From positions 5,415,001-5,479,000 of the forward strand of contig NZ_CP121634.1 of assembly GCF_029714945.1 (NCBI RefSeq): a stretch of 64,000 nt of DNA, given 5' to 3'. Within the stretch, counting starts at the first letter, position 1; every line of letters starts with the position of its first letter. The stretch comes from Bradyrhizobium sp. CIAT3101. GTDB taxonomy: Bacteria > Pseudomonadota > Alphaproteobacteria > Rhizobiales > Xanthobacteraceae. Of this stretch, positions 27,033 to 37,675 are shown piece by piece. A program made the translations under genes and the position numbers. The notes beneath the pieces are model-generated. The model did no database searches. It worked only from the letters and a program-made list of their open reading frames with translations, and was not told where the DNA came from.

Positions 27033-28658
27033 ATGCAGGGATTGATGATGGACATGCCGCTGCTGATCAGTGGCCTGATCCAGTATGCCGCCGACTATCA
27101 CGGCGAGGCCGAGATCGTCGCGCGCGAAATCGAGGGCGATATCCATCGCTATACCTATGCAGACGCCCATCCGCGCATCAAGCGCATGGCGCTGGCGCTC
27201 AAGCGGCTCGGCATGAAGCAAGGCGATCGCGTCGGGACGCTGGCCTGGAATACCCATCGCCATTTCGAGATGTTCTACGCCGCGCCCGGCATGGGCTACG
27301 TGCTGCACACCGTCAATCCGCGGCTGTTTCCCGAACAGCTCGTCTACATCATCAATCACGCCGAAGATCGCATCCTCTTCGTCGATCGCGCCACGCTGCC
27401 GATTGTCGAGGCGATCGCGCCGCAGCTGACGGCGATCGAAGCCTACGTGGTCATGTCGTCGCGCGAGCGCATGCCCGAGACGAAGCTTGCGAACGTGCAT
27501 TGCTACGAGGAGCTTCTCGACAAGGAGAGCGATACAGGTTTCGCCTGGCCGCTGTTCGACGAGAAATCCGCCTCCACCATCTGCTACACCTCGGGCACGA
27601 CGGGCAATCCCAAGGGCGTGATCTATTCGCACCGCGCCGCGATCCTGCAGACCATGACGTGTTGCAGCTTCGACTTCCTCACCGGGCATGTCGAAGGCGT
27701 GCGCGAGGTGATGATGCCGATGGCGCCGCTGTTTCACGGCAATGGCTGGAACATGCCGTTCACGGCGCCCTATACCGGTTCGAAGCTGGTGTTGCCCGGC
27801 CGCAATTACGAGCCCGAAAAACTCTACGAGCTGCTCGAAGGCGAGAAAGTGACGCTGTCCGCGGGCGTGCCGAGTTTCTGGCTGATCCTGCTCGACTGGC
27901 TCGGCCGCACCGGCAACAGGTTTTCGACGCTACGTGCAACGCTGTCGTCGGGCTCGGCACCACCGCGCGCGATGGTCGAGAAGCTCAAACGTGACTACGC
28001 CGTCGACTATATCCAGGCGTGGGGCATGACTGAGGCCCTGGGTTGTTCGATGCCGGGCTTGCGGCCTGGGTCGGAGCATCTCAGCGACACCGAGAAATTC
28101 GATCGACGCCAGGTCTCTGGCCGCGCCTGCTTCGGCACCGCCTTGCGTATCGTCGATGATGGCGGTGTTGAGCTGCCGCGCGACGGCAAGACGGTCGGCC
28201 ATCTGCGCGCCCGCGGCCCCTGGGTCGCCTCCGGCTACATGAAGCTGGAGGAAGGCCTCGATCGCGACGGCTGGCTGATCACCGGCGACATGGCCGTGAT
28301 CGATCCGCAGGGCCACGTCACGCTGACCGACCGCTCCAAGGACGTGATCAAGTCCGGCGGCGAATGGATCTCCTCGATCCAGCTCGAGGACATCGCCCTG
28401 TCCCATCCCGATGTGCTGCAGGCCGCCGTGGTCGCCATCGCGCACGAGAAATGGCAGGAGCGCCCCCTGCTTCTGGTCGTCCGCAAGAAGGGCGCGACCG
28501 TCGACGGCAAGACCCTGCTCGACCATATGCGTCCCAGGATCGCGAGCTGGTGGATGCCGGATGCGGTCGAATTCCTCGACGAATTCCCGATGACCGGCAC
28601 CGGCAAGGTGCTCAAATCTGCGCTGCGCGAGAAATTCAAGGCGTACCGCGTCGGATAG
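27033..28658 (+). CDS. Acyl-CoA synthetase (AMP-binding, medium/long chain)
   Basis: The 541-residue protein has the AMP-binding signature YTSGTTGNPKG (185-195), a later adenylation motif GWLITGDMAVIDPQG and the C-terminal catalytic lysine region TGTGKVLK. It activates a carboxylic acid as acyl-AMP and then acyl-CoA. ATG 27033 follows GGAGGGG. It is divergent from the Baeyer-Villiger gene and followed on its own strand by a GH172-like protein and an acyl-CoA dehydrogenase. The acid substrate is unknown. Confidence 0.93.
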   Translation: MQGLMMDMPLLISGLIQYAADYHGEAEIVAREIEGDIHRYTYADAHPRIKRMALALKRLGMKQGDRVGTLAWNTHRHFEMFYAAPGMGYVLHTVNPRLFPEQLVYIINHAEDRILFVDRATLPIVEAIAPQLTAIEAYVVMSSRERMPETKLANVHCYEELLDKESDTGFAWPLFDEKSASTICYTSGTTGNPKGVIYSHRAAILQTMTCCSFDFLTGHVEGVREVMMPMAPLFHGNGWNMPFTAPYTGSKLVLPGRNYEPEKLYELLEGEKVTLSAGVPSFWLILLDWLGRTGNRFSTLRATLSSGSAPPRAMVEKLKRDYAVDYIQAWGMTEALGCSMPGLRPGSEHLSDTEKFDRRQVSGRACFGTALRIVDDGGVELPRDGKTVGHLRARGPWVASGYMKLEEGLDRDGWLITGDMAVIDPQGHVTLTDRSKDVIKSGGEWISSIQLEDIALSHPDVLQAAVVAIAHEKWQERPLLLVVRKKGATVDGKTLLDHMRPRIASWWMPDAVEFLDEFPMTGTGKVLKSALREKFKAYRVG

Positions 28659-28751
28659 GTTTGGCCCCTCTCATTGCGCGATCATCTTCATCTTTTGGTA
28701 GATTCGCCGGCGATATATCCGAGGCATCGCTAACCCCTGATTGAGGACATC

Positions 28752-29870
28752 ATGGCGTTTTCCGGATTGGGCCTGCATCTCGGCAATCTGTCCCGCCTGT
28801 CGAACGCGCAGACGCGTTCGATCAGCCCCGAGAATTTCACCGGCGAAAAGGGCAAGGGCGGCATGTCCGTCGACGGGCCCGCGGCGCCTCAGGCCCGAGA
28901 CCTTGGGCAGGGTTGGAAGGTTTCGCCCTTTGTCGTGATCGAGCCCGGCGCGACGTTCACACTTGCCGATATCGAGGGCCAGGGCGCCATCCAGCAGATC
29001 TGGATGACACTGGCACGCGGACGGCTGCGCCATTCGATCCTGCGGGTCTACTGGGACGGCCAGGAGCATCCGAGCGTCGAATGCCCGGCCGGCGACTTCT
29101 TCGCCTGCGGATGGGAGGAGTTTGCGCAGGTGACGTCGCTCGCCGTCTGCGTCAATCCAGGCCGCGCCTTCAACTGCTATTGGGAAATGCCCTTCCGGAA
29201 GCGCGCACGGTTCACGATGGAGAACCGCAGCGAGGAAGCGCTGACCGTCTACTACCAGATCAACTACACGCTGACCGAAGTGCCCGAGGACTGCGCCTAT
29301 TTCCACGCGCAATTCCGCCGCACCAATCCGCTGCCCTACAAGGAGGTCTACACCATCCTCGACGGCGTCAGCGGGCGCGGCCAGTATATCGGCACCTACA
29401 TGGCCTGGGGCGTCAACAACAACGGCTGGTGGGGCGAAGGCGAGATCAAGTTCTTCATCGACGGCGACGGTGAATTCCCGACCATTTGCGGCACCGGCAC
29501 CGAGGATTATTTCTGCGGTGCGTATAATTTCGATCCCTATGTGGCTCATTCCGGTCGCGGCGCCGTGCAGCAGTCGCGCTACCAGGAATTCACCACGCCC
29601 TATGCCGGCCTGCCGCAGGTGATCCGTCCCGACGGCGTCTACAAATCGCAGCAGCGCTTTGGCATGTATCGCTGGCACATCCCCGATCCCATCCGCTTCC
29701 AGAGCGACCTTCGCGTCACCATCCAGGCGCTGGGCTGGCGAACGGGCCTCAAGGAGGCGAAATACCTCCCGCTGCAGGACGACATCGCCTCCGTGGCGTT
29801 CTGGTACCAGACGCTGCCGGCCGCGCCGTTCCCGAAACTCGCCGACCCGGAATATCTCGAGATCGACTAG
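28752..29870 (+). CDS. GH172 / DUF2961 family protein
   Basis: The 372-residue protein matches DUF2961, now glycoside hydrolase family 172, whose members include exo-acting alpha-D-fructofuranosidase/difructose-dianhydride synthase and D-arabinofuranosidases. The paired acidic motifs are present: [12 protein letters not shown] (Glu231) and GTGTEDYF (Glu251), about 20 residues apart, as for the catalytic glutamates of characterised enzymes. There is no signal peptide. Its place between an acyl-CoA ligase and an acyl-CoA dehydrogenase is unusual. A GAGG site precedes ATG. Confidence 0.82.
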   Translation: MAFSGLGLHLGNLSRLSNAQTRSISPENFTGEKGKGGMSVDGPAAPQARDLGQGWKVSPFVVIEPGATFTLADIEGQGAIQQIWMTLARGRLRHSILRVYWDGQEHPSVECPAGDFFACGWEEFAQVTSLAVCVNPGRAFNCYWEMPFRKRARFTMENRSEEALTVYYQINYTLTEVPEDCAYFHAQFRRTNPLPYKEVYTILDGVSGRGQYIGTYMAWGVNNNGWWGEGEIKFFIDGDGEFPTICGTGTEDYFCGAYNFDPYVAHSGRGAVQQSRYQEFTTPYAGLPQVIRPDGVYKSQQRFGMYRWHIPDPIRFQSDLRVTIQALGWRTGLKEAKYLPLQDDIASVAFWYQTLPAAPFPKLADPEYLEID

Positions 29871-29893
29871 CCCGACGCCTGAGGAGGTCCAGC

Positions 29894-31105
<1,212 letters not shown>

Positions 31106-31153
31106 CCGGATGTTGCCGCGTCAGCACTGGAGTCCGTGCAACAGGATCGGCGA

Positions 31154-31243
31154 CTAGTCGTCGCTTGGCGGCGATACTTTCCGGCCCGAAATCGCTTCGA
31201 GCATCGCTCCGAAAATGATGATCGGCAGATAGAACGCAAGCAT
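31154..31243 (-). CDS. Tiny membrane protein (29 residues)
   Basis: ATG 31243 follows a strong AGGAGG site and encodes 29 residues starting MLAFYLPIIIFGAMLEAISG, one hydrophobic helix with a polar Pro/Ser/Asp tail. I recall very similar short proteins (MLAFYLP...IFEAML...) from Bradyrhizobium genomes. It is the last of three tiny minus-strand genes here. Function is unknown. Confidence 0.6.
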   Translation of the reverse strand: MLAFYLPIIIFGAMLEAISGRKVSPPSDD

Positions 31244-31271
31244 GATCGTATTCCTCCTGCTGTGACAAACT

Positions 31272-31286
31272 TGGCCCGCAGGGCCA
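31272..31286 (-). terminator. Small hairpin between tiny genes
   Basis: TGGCCC-GCA-GGGCCA forms a short stem that on the minus strand is followed by AAGTTTGT. It may weakly terminate transcription of the 31367-31447 gene. The T-run is poor. Confidence 0.3.
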
Positions 31287-31366
31287 GGTTCCTCAAAGTG
31301 ACGCTCGCCCCCTCGGCTCTTTTCGGCGCTTACCGAGCTACCGACGACACCGAGACACAGGCAAAT

Positions 31367-31447
31367 TCAAGAACGCATCGCGTCAATCGCATGGGCGATC
31401 AGAACGACTGCACTCGCGGCAATGAAAAACACAAACAACCAGCTCAC
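31367..31447 (-). CDS. Tiny membrane protein (26 residues), GTG start
   Basis: GTG 31447 lies five bases after GGAGG and encodes 26 residues: SWLFVFFIAASAVVLIAHA followed by IDAMRS. The AHA-[IL]-DA-x-R ending matches the tiny protein at 22344-22436. It is one helix, probably inserted in the inner membrane. Function is unknown. Confidence 0.55.
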   Translation of the reverse strand: MSWLFVFFIAASAVVLIAHAIDAMRS

Positions 31448-31568
31448 GTCCGCCTCCAATCCCGGAAGTGAACGCGCTCATCCATGCACAGTCAAAAACC
31501 ATCGATCTGGAACCGCCATTCCGCGGCTCGCTGATGCTTCGCAGCAACAAATGCATCCGCTGTCGGCA

Positions 31569-31640
31569 CTATCGGCAGAACGCCAGAACGAGCAACGCGC
31601 CGACGACGCAGGCTGCTAGGACTAAAAACCAAACGCCCAT
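31569..31640 (-). CDS. Tiny membrane protein (23 residues)
   Basis: ATG 31640 follows GGGGA by five bases and encodes 23 residues, MGVWFLVLAACVVGALLVLA plus a short FCR end, almost entirely one membrane helix. It is the first of the three minus-strand tiny genes. The rest of 31106-31747 shows no other convincing gene. Function is unknown. Confidence 0.45.
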   Translation of the reverse strand: MGVWFLVLAACVVGALLVLAFCR

Positions 31641-31747
31641 ACAGATCCCCGACTCACACACGCGCGTCAGGATCAGCCTTACGATCAGGCATTGAAACGC
31701 TTGTTGCCGGTTTTCCCCAAGCCAAGCGTGATCATCTGCTCGCTGCG

Positions 31748-32614
31748 TTAGTCCAATACCTCCACGGTGGCCGAACGTCCGGCGACCAGCGACATCCCAT
31801 CAGGCACCGAATCCAGCGCGATGCGCACCGGCACGCGCTGGGCGAGCCGCACCCAGCTGAAGGTCGGGTTGACGTTGGCGAGCAGGCTTGCGCCCTCGGC
31901 GCGGTCGCGATCCTCGATGCCGGCGGCGATGCTCTCGACATGACCTGAGAGCGTGCCCTTCTCGCCCATCAGGCGAACCTGCACCTTGTCGCCCACGCGG
32001 ATGCGCGCGAGCTTCGTCTCCTCGAAATAGCCTTCCACGTGCAGCGTGTCGCTGTCGACCAGCGCCATCACGCCCTTCCCGGCGGTGACGTAAGCGCCGG
32101 GCCGCAGATCCATGTTGGTGATCACGCCGTTCACGGACGCCCGGACCTCGCTGCGATCGAGATTGAGCTGGGCGACCGCGCGGTCGGCAACCGCCGCATC
32201 GAAGGCCGCCTTGGCCTGGAGCTGGGTCGCCAGCACCTGCTCCTGCTTCTGCTGCGAGACGGCATCGGTCGTCAGCGTGCTGTAGCGCTTCAGATCGGCA
32301 TTGGCCTGATCGAGCGTCGCCTGATGACCGGCCACCGACGCGTCTGCCTGCCGCAGCGCCAACGCGAACCGGTCGCGATCAATCTTGAACAGCACGTCGC
32401 CGCGATGGACCTTCTGGTTGTCCTTGACAAGCACGTCGGTGACGAAGCCGGAGACGTCAGGCGCGACCTGCACGACGTCGGCGCGCACACGGCCGTCACG
32501 CGTCCACGGCGACTCCATGTAATAGACCCAGAGCTCGCGACCCACGCCGAGCGCCACGACGACCACGATGACCGTGACCGCAAGCCGGCCGATCCAGGCA
32601 AAATTCCCCTTCAT
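31748..32614 (-). CDS. HlyD/EmrA-type periplasmic adaptor of aromatic-acid-type exporter
   Basis: The 288-residue protein has one N-terminal membrane helix (IGRLAVTVIVVVVALGVGREL), then biotinyl-lipoyl halves (VQVAPDVSGFVTDVLVKDNQKVHRGDVLF and SEVRASVNGVITNMDLRPGAYV) around a coiled-coil hairpin. It pairs with the FUSC pump upstream, as AaeA does with AaeB. ATG 32614 overlaps the DUF1656 stop (ATGA); the longer open frame upstream is not coding. Confidence 0.9.
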   Translation of the reverse strand: MKGNFAWIGRLAVTVIVVVVALGVGRELWVYYMESPWTRDGRVRADVVQVAPDVSGFVTDVLVKDNQKVHRGDVLFKIDRDRFALALRQADASVAGHQATLDQANADLKRYSTLTTDAVSQQKQEQVLATQLQAKAAFDAAVADRAVAQLNLDRSEVRASVNGVITNMDLRPGAYVTAGKGVMALVDSDTLHVEGYFEETKLARIRVGDKVQVRLMGEKGTLSGHVESIAAGIEDRDRAEGASLLANVNPTFSWVRLAQRVPVRIALDSVPDGMSLVAGRSATVEVLD

Positions 32615-32817
32615 GAGAGATACTCCGAGAGATAGACGACGCCGCCGAGAAGGCAGACGAAAATCGCGAAATCGAATAGTGCGCGGTGCCAGACCAGCCG
32701 GTAGAGGTCGAAGCGCTGCATCAGCCGGCGCAGAATCGCACTCAGCACATAGGCGACGATGATCCAGAGCAGGAGCGCCGGCACGAGCACGCCATAGATG
32801 TCGATCACGTATCTCAT
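32611..32817 (-). CDS. DUF1656 small membrane protein (AaeX-like)
   Basis: This 68-residue protein with two hydrophobic segments (YGVLVPALLLWIIVAYVLSAILRR and FDFAIFVCLLGGVVYLSEYL) is typical of DUF1656, the small partner always found between FUSC pump and HlyD adaptor genes. Both of its ends overlap its neighbours by four bases, so the three proteins are translated together. Confidence 0.88.
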   Translation of the reverse strand: MRYVIDIYGVLVPALLLWIIVAYVLSAILRRLMQRFDLYRLVWHRALFDFAIFVCLLGGVVYLSEYLS

Positions 32818-34865
32818 GCCGCCACACTCGCATCTGCGCGCGGCCGATAGGCCGGCGCGTCCGGGAACAGGCCACGGCGGATGCCGACGAGGCCGATCAG
32901 CGCATCTTCCCGCGCGCTGTCATTGGGATCCTTCACCGCCTGGGCCAGCGCCCGGTCGACGCTGGCCAGGAGTTCGCGCGGCATTCCTCCGCCCGCATAG
33001 CTGCGGCAGGCGATGGCAAGCTGATCGAGCATGTCGTCGATCACCGAGATGGTCGATACCGCAAGCCCATAGCGCGCACGGCGCAAATCGATGATGTTGA
33101 TGCCGATGCGGAGTTGCACGAGGCTGTCGGCGTCGCGCCGATCGCTCTCCGACAGGAAGGCGATGCGCTGCACCAGCAGCCCGAGCCGGTGCAGCATGAG
33201 ACCCGCGAACTCCGCGCGGTCGCGTTTTCCGCGCCGCTCGGCGGCGACCGCGATCGTGATCCAGCTCGACAGCACCAGACGATTGGCGATCCACTCTGCG
33301 CCCACCCCGCGCGCGATCCGCGTCACGATCTCGGCGATGAGGACGCCGACGAAGAAGGCGACGGCGGAATTGGCGTAGGAGGCGAAATCCGCGATGTAGG
33401 TCGATTGCAGCGCAAGCAGCGTTGCGGTGTTGGCCGCGAGCGCCATGCCGGTGCCCGCCGTTGCCGGCCGCGCGATCAGGAAACCATAGAGCAGGAAGGT
33501 CGGCGCCAGCGCGACGACCAGAACCTCGATATGGGAGATCGCAGGCACCAGCGCGAACAGATAGATCGCAACCACCACGATGGCGACCAGAGACCACAGG
33601 CCGAAGCTGCGGATGAAGCGCGCCGGCTCGTCCTGGGCTGCGAAGAACGAACAGGCCACCGCCGCCATCATCGGTGCCGAGGCGCCGTCGGGCCAGCCCG
33701 TGCCGATCCAGAACGCGCAGCAGATCAGGATCGCCACGGCCGCGCCGGCCGCGGACCATAGCGCTAGGCCACGATCCCGGTGACGTACCGGCGCGGCGCC
33801 GGCTTCGGAATGGAAGGCCAGATCGAGCGTCGAGACGTTGCGATTCTCGGCGATCGCCTTGCTCAGCTCGCGGCAGTCGCGCGAGAGATCGACGAGCTCG
33901 CGCAGTCGCGACAGCAGGCTCGTGATGATGATCCGCTCCCAGGACGCGCTGTCATCGAGCACGGCCTGCCGCTCGGCGATCATGGCGCGACTCCCCTCGG
34001 CCGGCTGCCGTGCGCCGACGTCGCTGACGATCCATTGCGCCAGATCCTCCAGCAATCGCTTCAGTTCGGGTTGCCGGCGCAGGGCCTCCTCCCCGAGCGC
34101 CGCCAGCCGATCCTCCAGCGAGGCGATCACGGGCAGCAGCATCAGCATGCGCAGCCGGATTTCGCCGAGGCCGGTCACCGCGTTGCGATCGGTCAGCCGG
34201 TCATAGGCGAGATGGGTGGAGAGCGTGTCGATCTCGACGATATCGGTCGCAAGCTTGAGACGCTTGCCGCGGCGGGTTTCGTTGGTGCCCTCGCGCAGCA
34301 GGACGACCTGACTGAGGCGACGTGCATCCAGGAGCCAGGTATCGACACGTGCGGCGACCGCGGGCGCGACGCTGCGGGGAAACACGATGGTCGAGACCAG
34401 GCTGGCGCAGATGATACCCAGCGAGATTTCCTCGAGCCTTGCCACCGCAGTGTCGAAGATTGCACCGGGCTCGGACACCGAGGGAAAGCCGATCAGCGCG
34501 ACGGTGTATCCGGCCAGCATGAAGACGTAGCTGCGCGGCGTGCCGTCGAGCAGCGAGAGATACAGGCAGAGCCCGACCCATAGCGCGATGGCGAGGCACA
34601 ACAGCTCGGGCGCGTTGATGAGGTTCGGCACCAGCGCAACCGTCATGGTCGCGCCGACCAGCGTACCCATCACGCGGAAGAAGGCCTTCGAGCTGGTCGC
34701 GCCGGCAAGCGGCTGCGAGGTGATGTAGACGGTGGCCATCGCCCAATACGGCCGCGGCAGGTCCATCGCGAGCGCAATGACCAGCGCCAGCATCGACGCG
34801 GCAAACGTCTTCAATGCAAAAATGAGGTCCGCATGGCGGACCAGGAACGGCTCTTCCGCGCGCAT
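32814..34865 (-). CDS. FUSC-family aromatic-acid exporter (AaeB-like)
   Basis: The 683-residue protein has two sets of hydrophobic segments (about 15-175 and 385-535) with long cytoplasmic helical regions after each, the fusaric-acid-resistance/AaeB layout. The N-terminal set includes FAASMLALVIALAMDLPRPYWAMATVYI, a family hallmark. It should export aromatic carboxylic acids with the HlyD adaptor and DUF1656. It starts two bases after the MarR stop, so the regulator leads the operon. Confidence 0.9.
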   Translation of the reverse strand: MRAEEPFLVRHADLIFALKTFAASMLALVIALAMDLPRPYWAMATVYITSQPLAGATSSKAFFRVMGTLVGATMTVALVPNLINAPELLCLAIALWVGLCLYLSLLDGTPRSYVFMLAGYTVALIGFPSVSEPGAIFDTAVARLEEISLGIICASLVSTIVFPRSVAPAVAARVDTWLLDARRLSQVVLLREGTNETRRGKRLKLATDIVEIDTLSTHLAYDRLTDRNAVTGLGEIRLRMLMLLPVIASLEDRLAALGEEALRRQPELKRLLEDLAQWIVSDVGARQPAEGSRAMIAERQAVLDDSASWERIIITSLLSRLRELVDLSRDCRELSKAIAENRNVSTLDLAFHSEAGAAPVRHRDRGLALWSAAGAAVAILICCAFWIGTGWPDGASAPMMAAVACSFFAAQDEPARFIRSFGLWSLVAIVVVAIYLFALVPAISHIEVLVVALAPTFLLYGFLIARPATAGTGMALAANTATLLALQSTYIADFASYANSAVAFFVGVLIAEIVTRIARGVGAEWIANRLVLSSWITIAVAAERRGKRDRAEFAGLMLHRLGLLVQRIAFLSESDRRDADSLVQLRIGINIIDLRRARYGLAVSTISVIDDMLDQLAIACRSYAGGGMPRELLASVDRALAQAVKDPNDSAREDALIGLVGIRRGLFPDAPAYRPRADASVAA

Positions 34866-34867
34866 GA

Positions 34868-35338
34868 CTATTTCGCCTCTGGAAGCGCCTTTGCCTCAAG
34901 CAGGCTGGCCCGCCGCTCGATGCGCTGGAGCGTCTCGAAGGTTATCGCAAGTTCCTCCGGCGGGATATCTTTCAGCAGGCTCGCCCGTACGCGCCGCAAG
35001 ATCCGGTTGGTCTCCTCGACCTTGGCCTCGCCCGCTTTCGTCAGATGGAGCGTTTTGGCACGCCGGTCGGTCGGGTCCTCGCGGCGCTCCACCAGGCCCT
35101 CGGCCTGGAGCAGATCGATCAGCCGCACCAGCGACGGCCCCTCGATGCCGAGCTCGTCGGCCAGGACGCCCTGACGGACGGTCTCGCCCTGCCGCGACAG
35201 CACCAGCAGCGGGATCGCCGTCGCATAGGACAGGCCGTGATCGGACAGCGCCTGATCCGATTCGCGCCGCCAGATGCGGGCAAGGCGCGTGATGAGCCGG
35301 CCGATTTCGCCGTGGATATAGCCTTGCGAGGGTGCCAT
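34868..35338 (-). CDS. MarR/SlyA-type regulator of the FUSC exporter operon
   Basis: The 156-residue winged-helix protein has the MarR core LSYATAIPLLVLSRQGETVRQGVLADELGIEGPSLVRLIDLLQAEGLVERREDPTDRRAKTLHLT in condensed form; the wing DRRAK is intact. ATG 35338 (MAPSQGY) is preferred over a frame six codons longer. It is the first gene of the exporter operon and is divergent from an MFS pump, so it likely represses both in the absence of a phenolic ligand. Confidence 0.9.
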   Translation of the reverse strand: MAPSQGYIHGEIGRLITRLARIWRRESDQALSDHGLSYATAIPLLVLSRQGETVRQGVLADELGIEGPSLVRLIDLLQAEGLVERREDPTDRRAKTLHLTKAGEAKVEETNRILRRVRASLLKDIPPEELAITFETLQRIERRASLLEAKALPEAK

Positions 35339-35343
35339 GCAAA

Positions 35344-35382
35344 TTAGATAGGACACGAACTATTAGCCTGCAACTATATAAT
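35344..35382. promoter_or_regulatory. Divergent promoter region between MarR operon and MFS gene
   Basis: This AT-rich patch in a GC-rich background holds a perfect TATAAT hexamer on the plus strand (35377-35382) and a short ATAG-N8-CTAT inverted repeat (35348-35363). They fit a -10 element for the MFS gene and a possible MarR site, but the symmetry is weak. Confidence 0.3.
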
Positions 35383-35430
35383 CCTGTGTATCGGGATCGA
35401 TCACGCAAACGCGAACGAGGACAACGCGAT

Positions 35431-36657
35431 ATGGGCCCGGGTTCCACGGCAGAGGCACGGCAGGCGATCGCGGGCGAGAGCGCGCTGTCGCTGGTCCCGA
35501 CCTTCGTCGTCGTGGCCGTGGATGCCACGGGGATGGGCATCATCCTGCCGCTGCTGCCGTTCTATTCGCAGCGGCTCGGCGCCACGCCGTTCCTGATCGG
35601 CGCACTGATCTCGGTCTATGCCGTTTGCCAGCTGATCGCCGGTCCCGTGGTCGGCATTCTCTCGGACCGCTACGGACGGCGGAAGGTTCTCGTCGTCAGC
35701 CAGATCGGGACCCTGATCGGATTTGTCCTGCTCGCGCTGGCCGGCAACCTGACGCTGGTGTTCCTGGCGCGCATCATCGATGGCCTGACATCAGGCAACA
35801 TCTCGGTCGCGCATGCCTATGCTGCCGAGCACAGCGCACCGGCGACGCGCAAGCAGGCGCTCGGCATGACCAGCGGCGCGATTGGAACCGGGCTGCTGCT
35901 GGGACCTGCGCTTTCGAGCTTCCTCGTCCATTACGGCCAGACTGCACCGGTGTGGGCTGCGGCGGCGCTCTCGCTCATCAGCATTCTCGCAACGATCGCC
36001 CTGCTTCCGCCCGACCATCCGGCGTCCGAACCGCTCTACCAGCATCGCGTGCCCGAGCCGACGCTGACCCGCAGCCTGTTCGGCATGCGCTACGCCTGGC
36101 GCCTGCTCGGCCTGTTGATCGTGTTCTTCTTCGTCAACTCGATGTTCCTGTCGCAGATCGGCCTGTTCCTGTCGGCGCGGTTCTCCTGGGACGGCCATCC
36201 CTTCGGCGCACGCGAGCTCGGCTGGATGTTCGCCTATGCCGGCTTCATCAACATGGTGGTCCAGGGCCTGCTGATCACGCGGGCGAACCTCGTCGCCTCC
36301 GACCGCAGCATCGTGATGGCGGCGTTCGCCTGCATGGGCCTCGGATTTGCCGGCCTCGCCGCCGGCAGCAACATCAGCCTGCTCGCACTCTATCTGACGC
36401 TGATCATCGTCGGCACCATGTTCGCCCGCAGCACGCTGACGGCGGAATTGTCGCGGTCGACCGCGATCAACCGGCAAGGCATGATCATGGGCCTCAACCA
36501 GTCGCTGATGTCGGGTGCAAATATCAGCGCCCCGCTTCTGAGCGGCGCGCTGATTGGTCACCGGTTGTTCGTCTCGTGGGCGCTTGCGATGGCCGCGATC
36601 GCGGTGGTCGGTGCGGCGCTCGCCGGCCAGCTGCTCGACACGCCGCGAACGCGCTAG
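35431..36657 (+). CDS. MFS drug:H+ antiporter (TetA-like)
   Basis: The 408-residue protein has about twelve membrane segments, with VDATGMGIILPLLPFYSQRLGA and SDRYGRRKVL near the start. These are the TetA/Bcr-type motif C neighbourhood and the motif A loop. The GAGGA site supports ATG 35431 over a longer frame. It is divergent from a MarR-controlled aromatic-acid exporter and may be co-regulated. Tetracycline is not necessarily a substrate. Confidence 0.88.
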   Translation: MGPGSTAEARQAIAGESALSLVPTFVVVAVDATGMGIILPLLPFYSQRLGATPFLIGALISVYAVCQLIAGPVVGILSDRYGRRKVLVVSQIGTLIGFVLLALAGNLTLVFLARIIDGLTSGNISVAHAYAAEHSAPATRKQALGMTSGAIGTGLLLGPALSSFLVHYGQTAPVWAAAALSLISILATIALLPPDHPASEPLYQHRVPEPTLTRSLFGMRYAWRLLGLLIVFFFVNSMFLSQIGLFLSARFSWDGHPFGARELGWMFAYAGFINMVVQGLLITRANLVASDRSIVMAAFACMGLGFAGLAAGSNISLLALYLTLIIVGTMFARSTLTAELSRSTAINRQGMIMGLNQSLMSGANISAPLLSGALIGHRLFVSWALAMAAIAVVGAALAGQLLDTPRTR

Positions 36658-36667
36658 CGCCCTCGCC

Positions 36668-37576
36668 TCACTTCACGAGATACACGTCTGAATCGGCGCT
36701 CGAGCTCGGGTTCTTGAAGGCATTGCGCAAGGCGGTCGACATCGGAACGTTGTAGTTGATGCCGTTCGGCGGCGTCGGGGATTCCAGCCACTTCCTGTAG
36801 AGCACCTCGATCTCGGGGCTTGCATAGAGCTCGGCGGTGGCGCGATCGGCCAGCGCTTTGAACGGGGCGTCCTCCCGCCGCAGCATGATCCCGAAGGGCT
36901 CAGCTTTCGCAAACGTCTCTTCGCTGATCATGAACAGGGCCGGCTCCTTCGAGCGCGCAATGGCGACGGCGAGCTGGACGTCGTCGAGCGCGTAGGCCTG
37001 CGCGCGGTCGGTCTCGAGCAGCAGGAACGCCTCGGCCTGATCCACGGCCGGCATGATTCTAATGCCGAGATTGCGTTCGGTATTGACCTTGGCGAGCTGG
37101 TTCAGATTGACCGAGCCTGCGACCGCGGTCACGGCTTTGCCCTTGAGATCGTCGATGGTGTTGATCTTGGCGGCCTTCTTGGCCGCAAAGCGCGTCGCGC
37201 TGAGGAAATGCGTGTTGGTGAAGGCGACCTGCTTCTGGCGGTCGGCATTGTTGGTGGTCGCCGAGCAGTGCAGGTCGAGCGTCCCGTTCACCATCAACGG
37301 GATGCGGTTCGACGACGTCACGGCGACAGTGTCGACGGCAATGTCGGGCATGCCAAGCTGCTTCTTCACGGCGTCGACGATCTTGAGGCAGATATCCATG
37401 GCGAAGCCCACCGGCTTCTGGTTGCCATCGAGATAGCTGAAGGGCACGGAGGCTTCCTGATAGCCCAGCGTGATCTTCTTGGTCTCCTTGATCTTCTGGA
37501 GCGTGCCCGACAGATCTTCGGCGGACGCTGCACCGGCAAGACAAGTGAAAGCCAAGAGAACGGCGGGTAGACGCAT
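36668..37576 (-). CDS. Amino-acid-type ABC substrate-binding protein (GltI-like)
   Basis: The 302-residue periplasmic protein has a signal peptide (MRLPAVLLAFTCLAGAASA) and the SBP family 3 fold: ITLGYQEASVPFSYLDGNQKPVGFAMDIC, then NGTLDLHCSATTNNADRQKQVAFT, close to glutamate/aspartate-binding GltI. No permease or ATPase gene adjoins it, so it must use components from elsewhere. It is divergent from two amidohydrolase genes. Confidence 0.9.
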   Translation of the reverse strand: MRLPAVLLAFTCLAGAASAEDLSGTLQKIKETKKITLGYQEASVPFSYLDGNQKPVGFAMDICLKIVDAVKKQLGMPDIAVDTVAVTSSNRIPLMVNGTLDLHCSATTNNADRQKQVAFTNTHFLSATRFAAKKAAKINTIDDLKGKAVTAVAGSVNLNQLAKVNTERNLGIRIMPAVDQAEAFLLLETDRAQAYALDDVQLAVAIARSKEPALFMISEETFAKAEPFGIMLRREDAPFKALADRATAELYASPEIEVLYRKWLESPTPPNGINYNVPMSTALRNAFKNPSSSADSDVYLVK

Positions 37577-37628
37577 CGGGGGCTCCTGAAAGCGGGTTGC
37601 GCCTCCATGCCGGGCGCAATCGAGAAGT

Positions 37629-37675
37629 TGATAGCCCAGGCGCAGGCCTGCCGCCAGACCAGCCTGCGTCTATCA
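37629..37675. repeat. Extended interrupted inverted repeat in a divergent promoter gap
   Basis: TGATAG and CGCAGG on the left pair with CCTGCG and CTATCA on the right around a central loop, in the 204-bp gap between the GltI-like gene and the first amidohydrolase. It might be an operator pair or an RNA stem; no regulator gene lies next to it. Confidence 0.35.
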
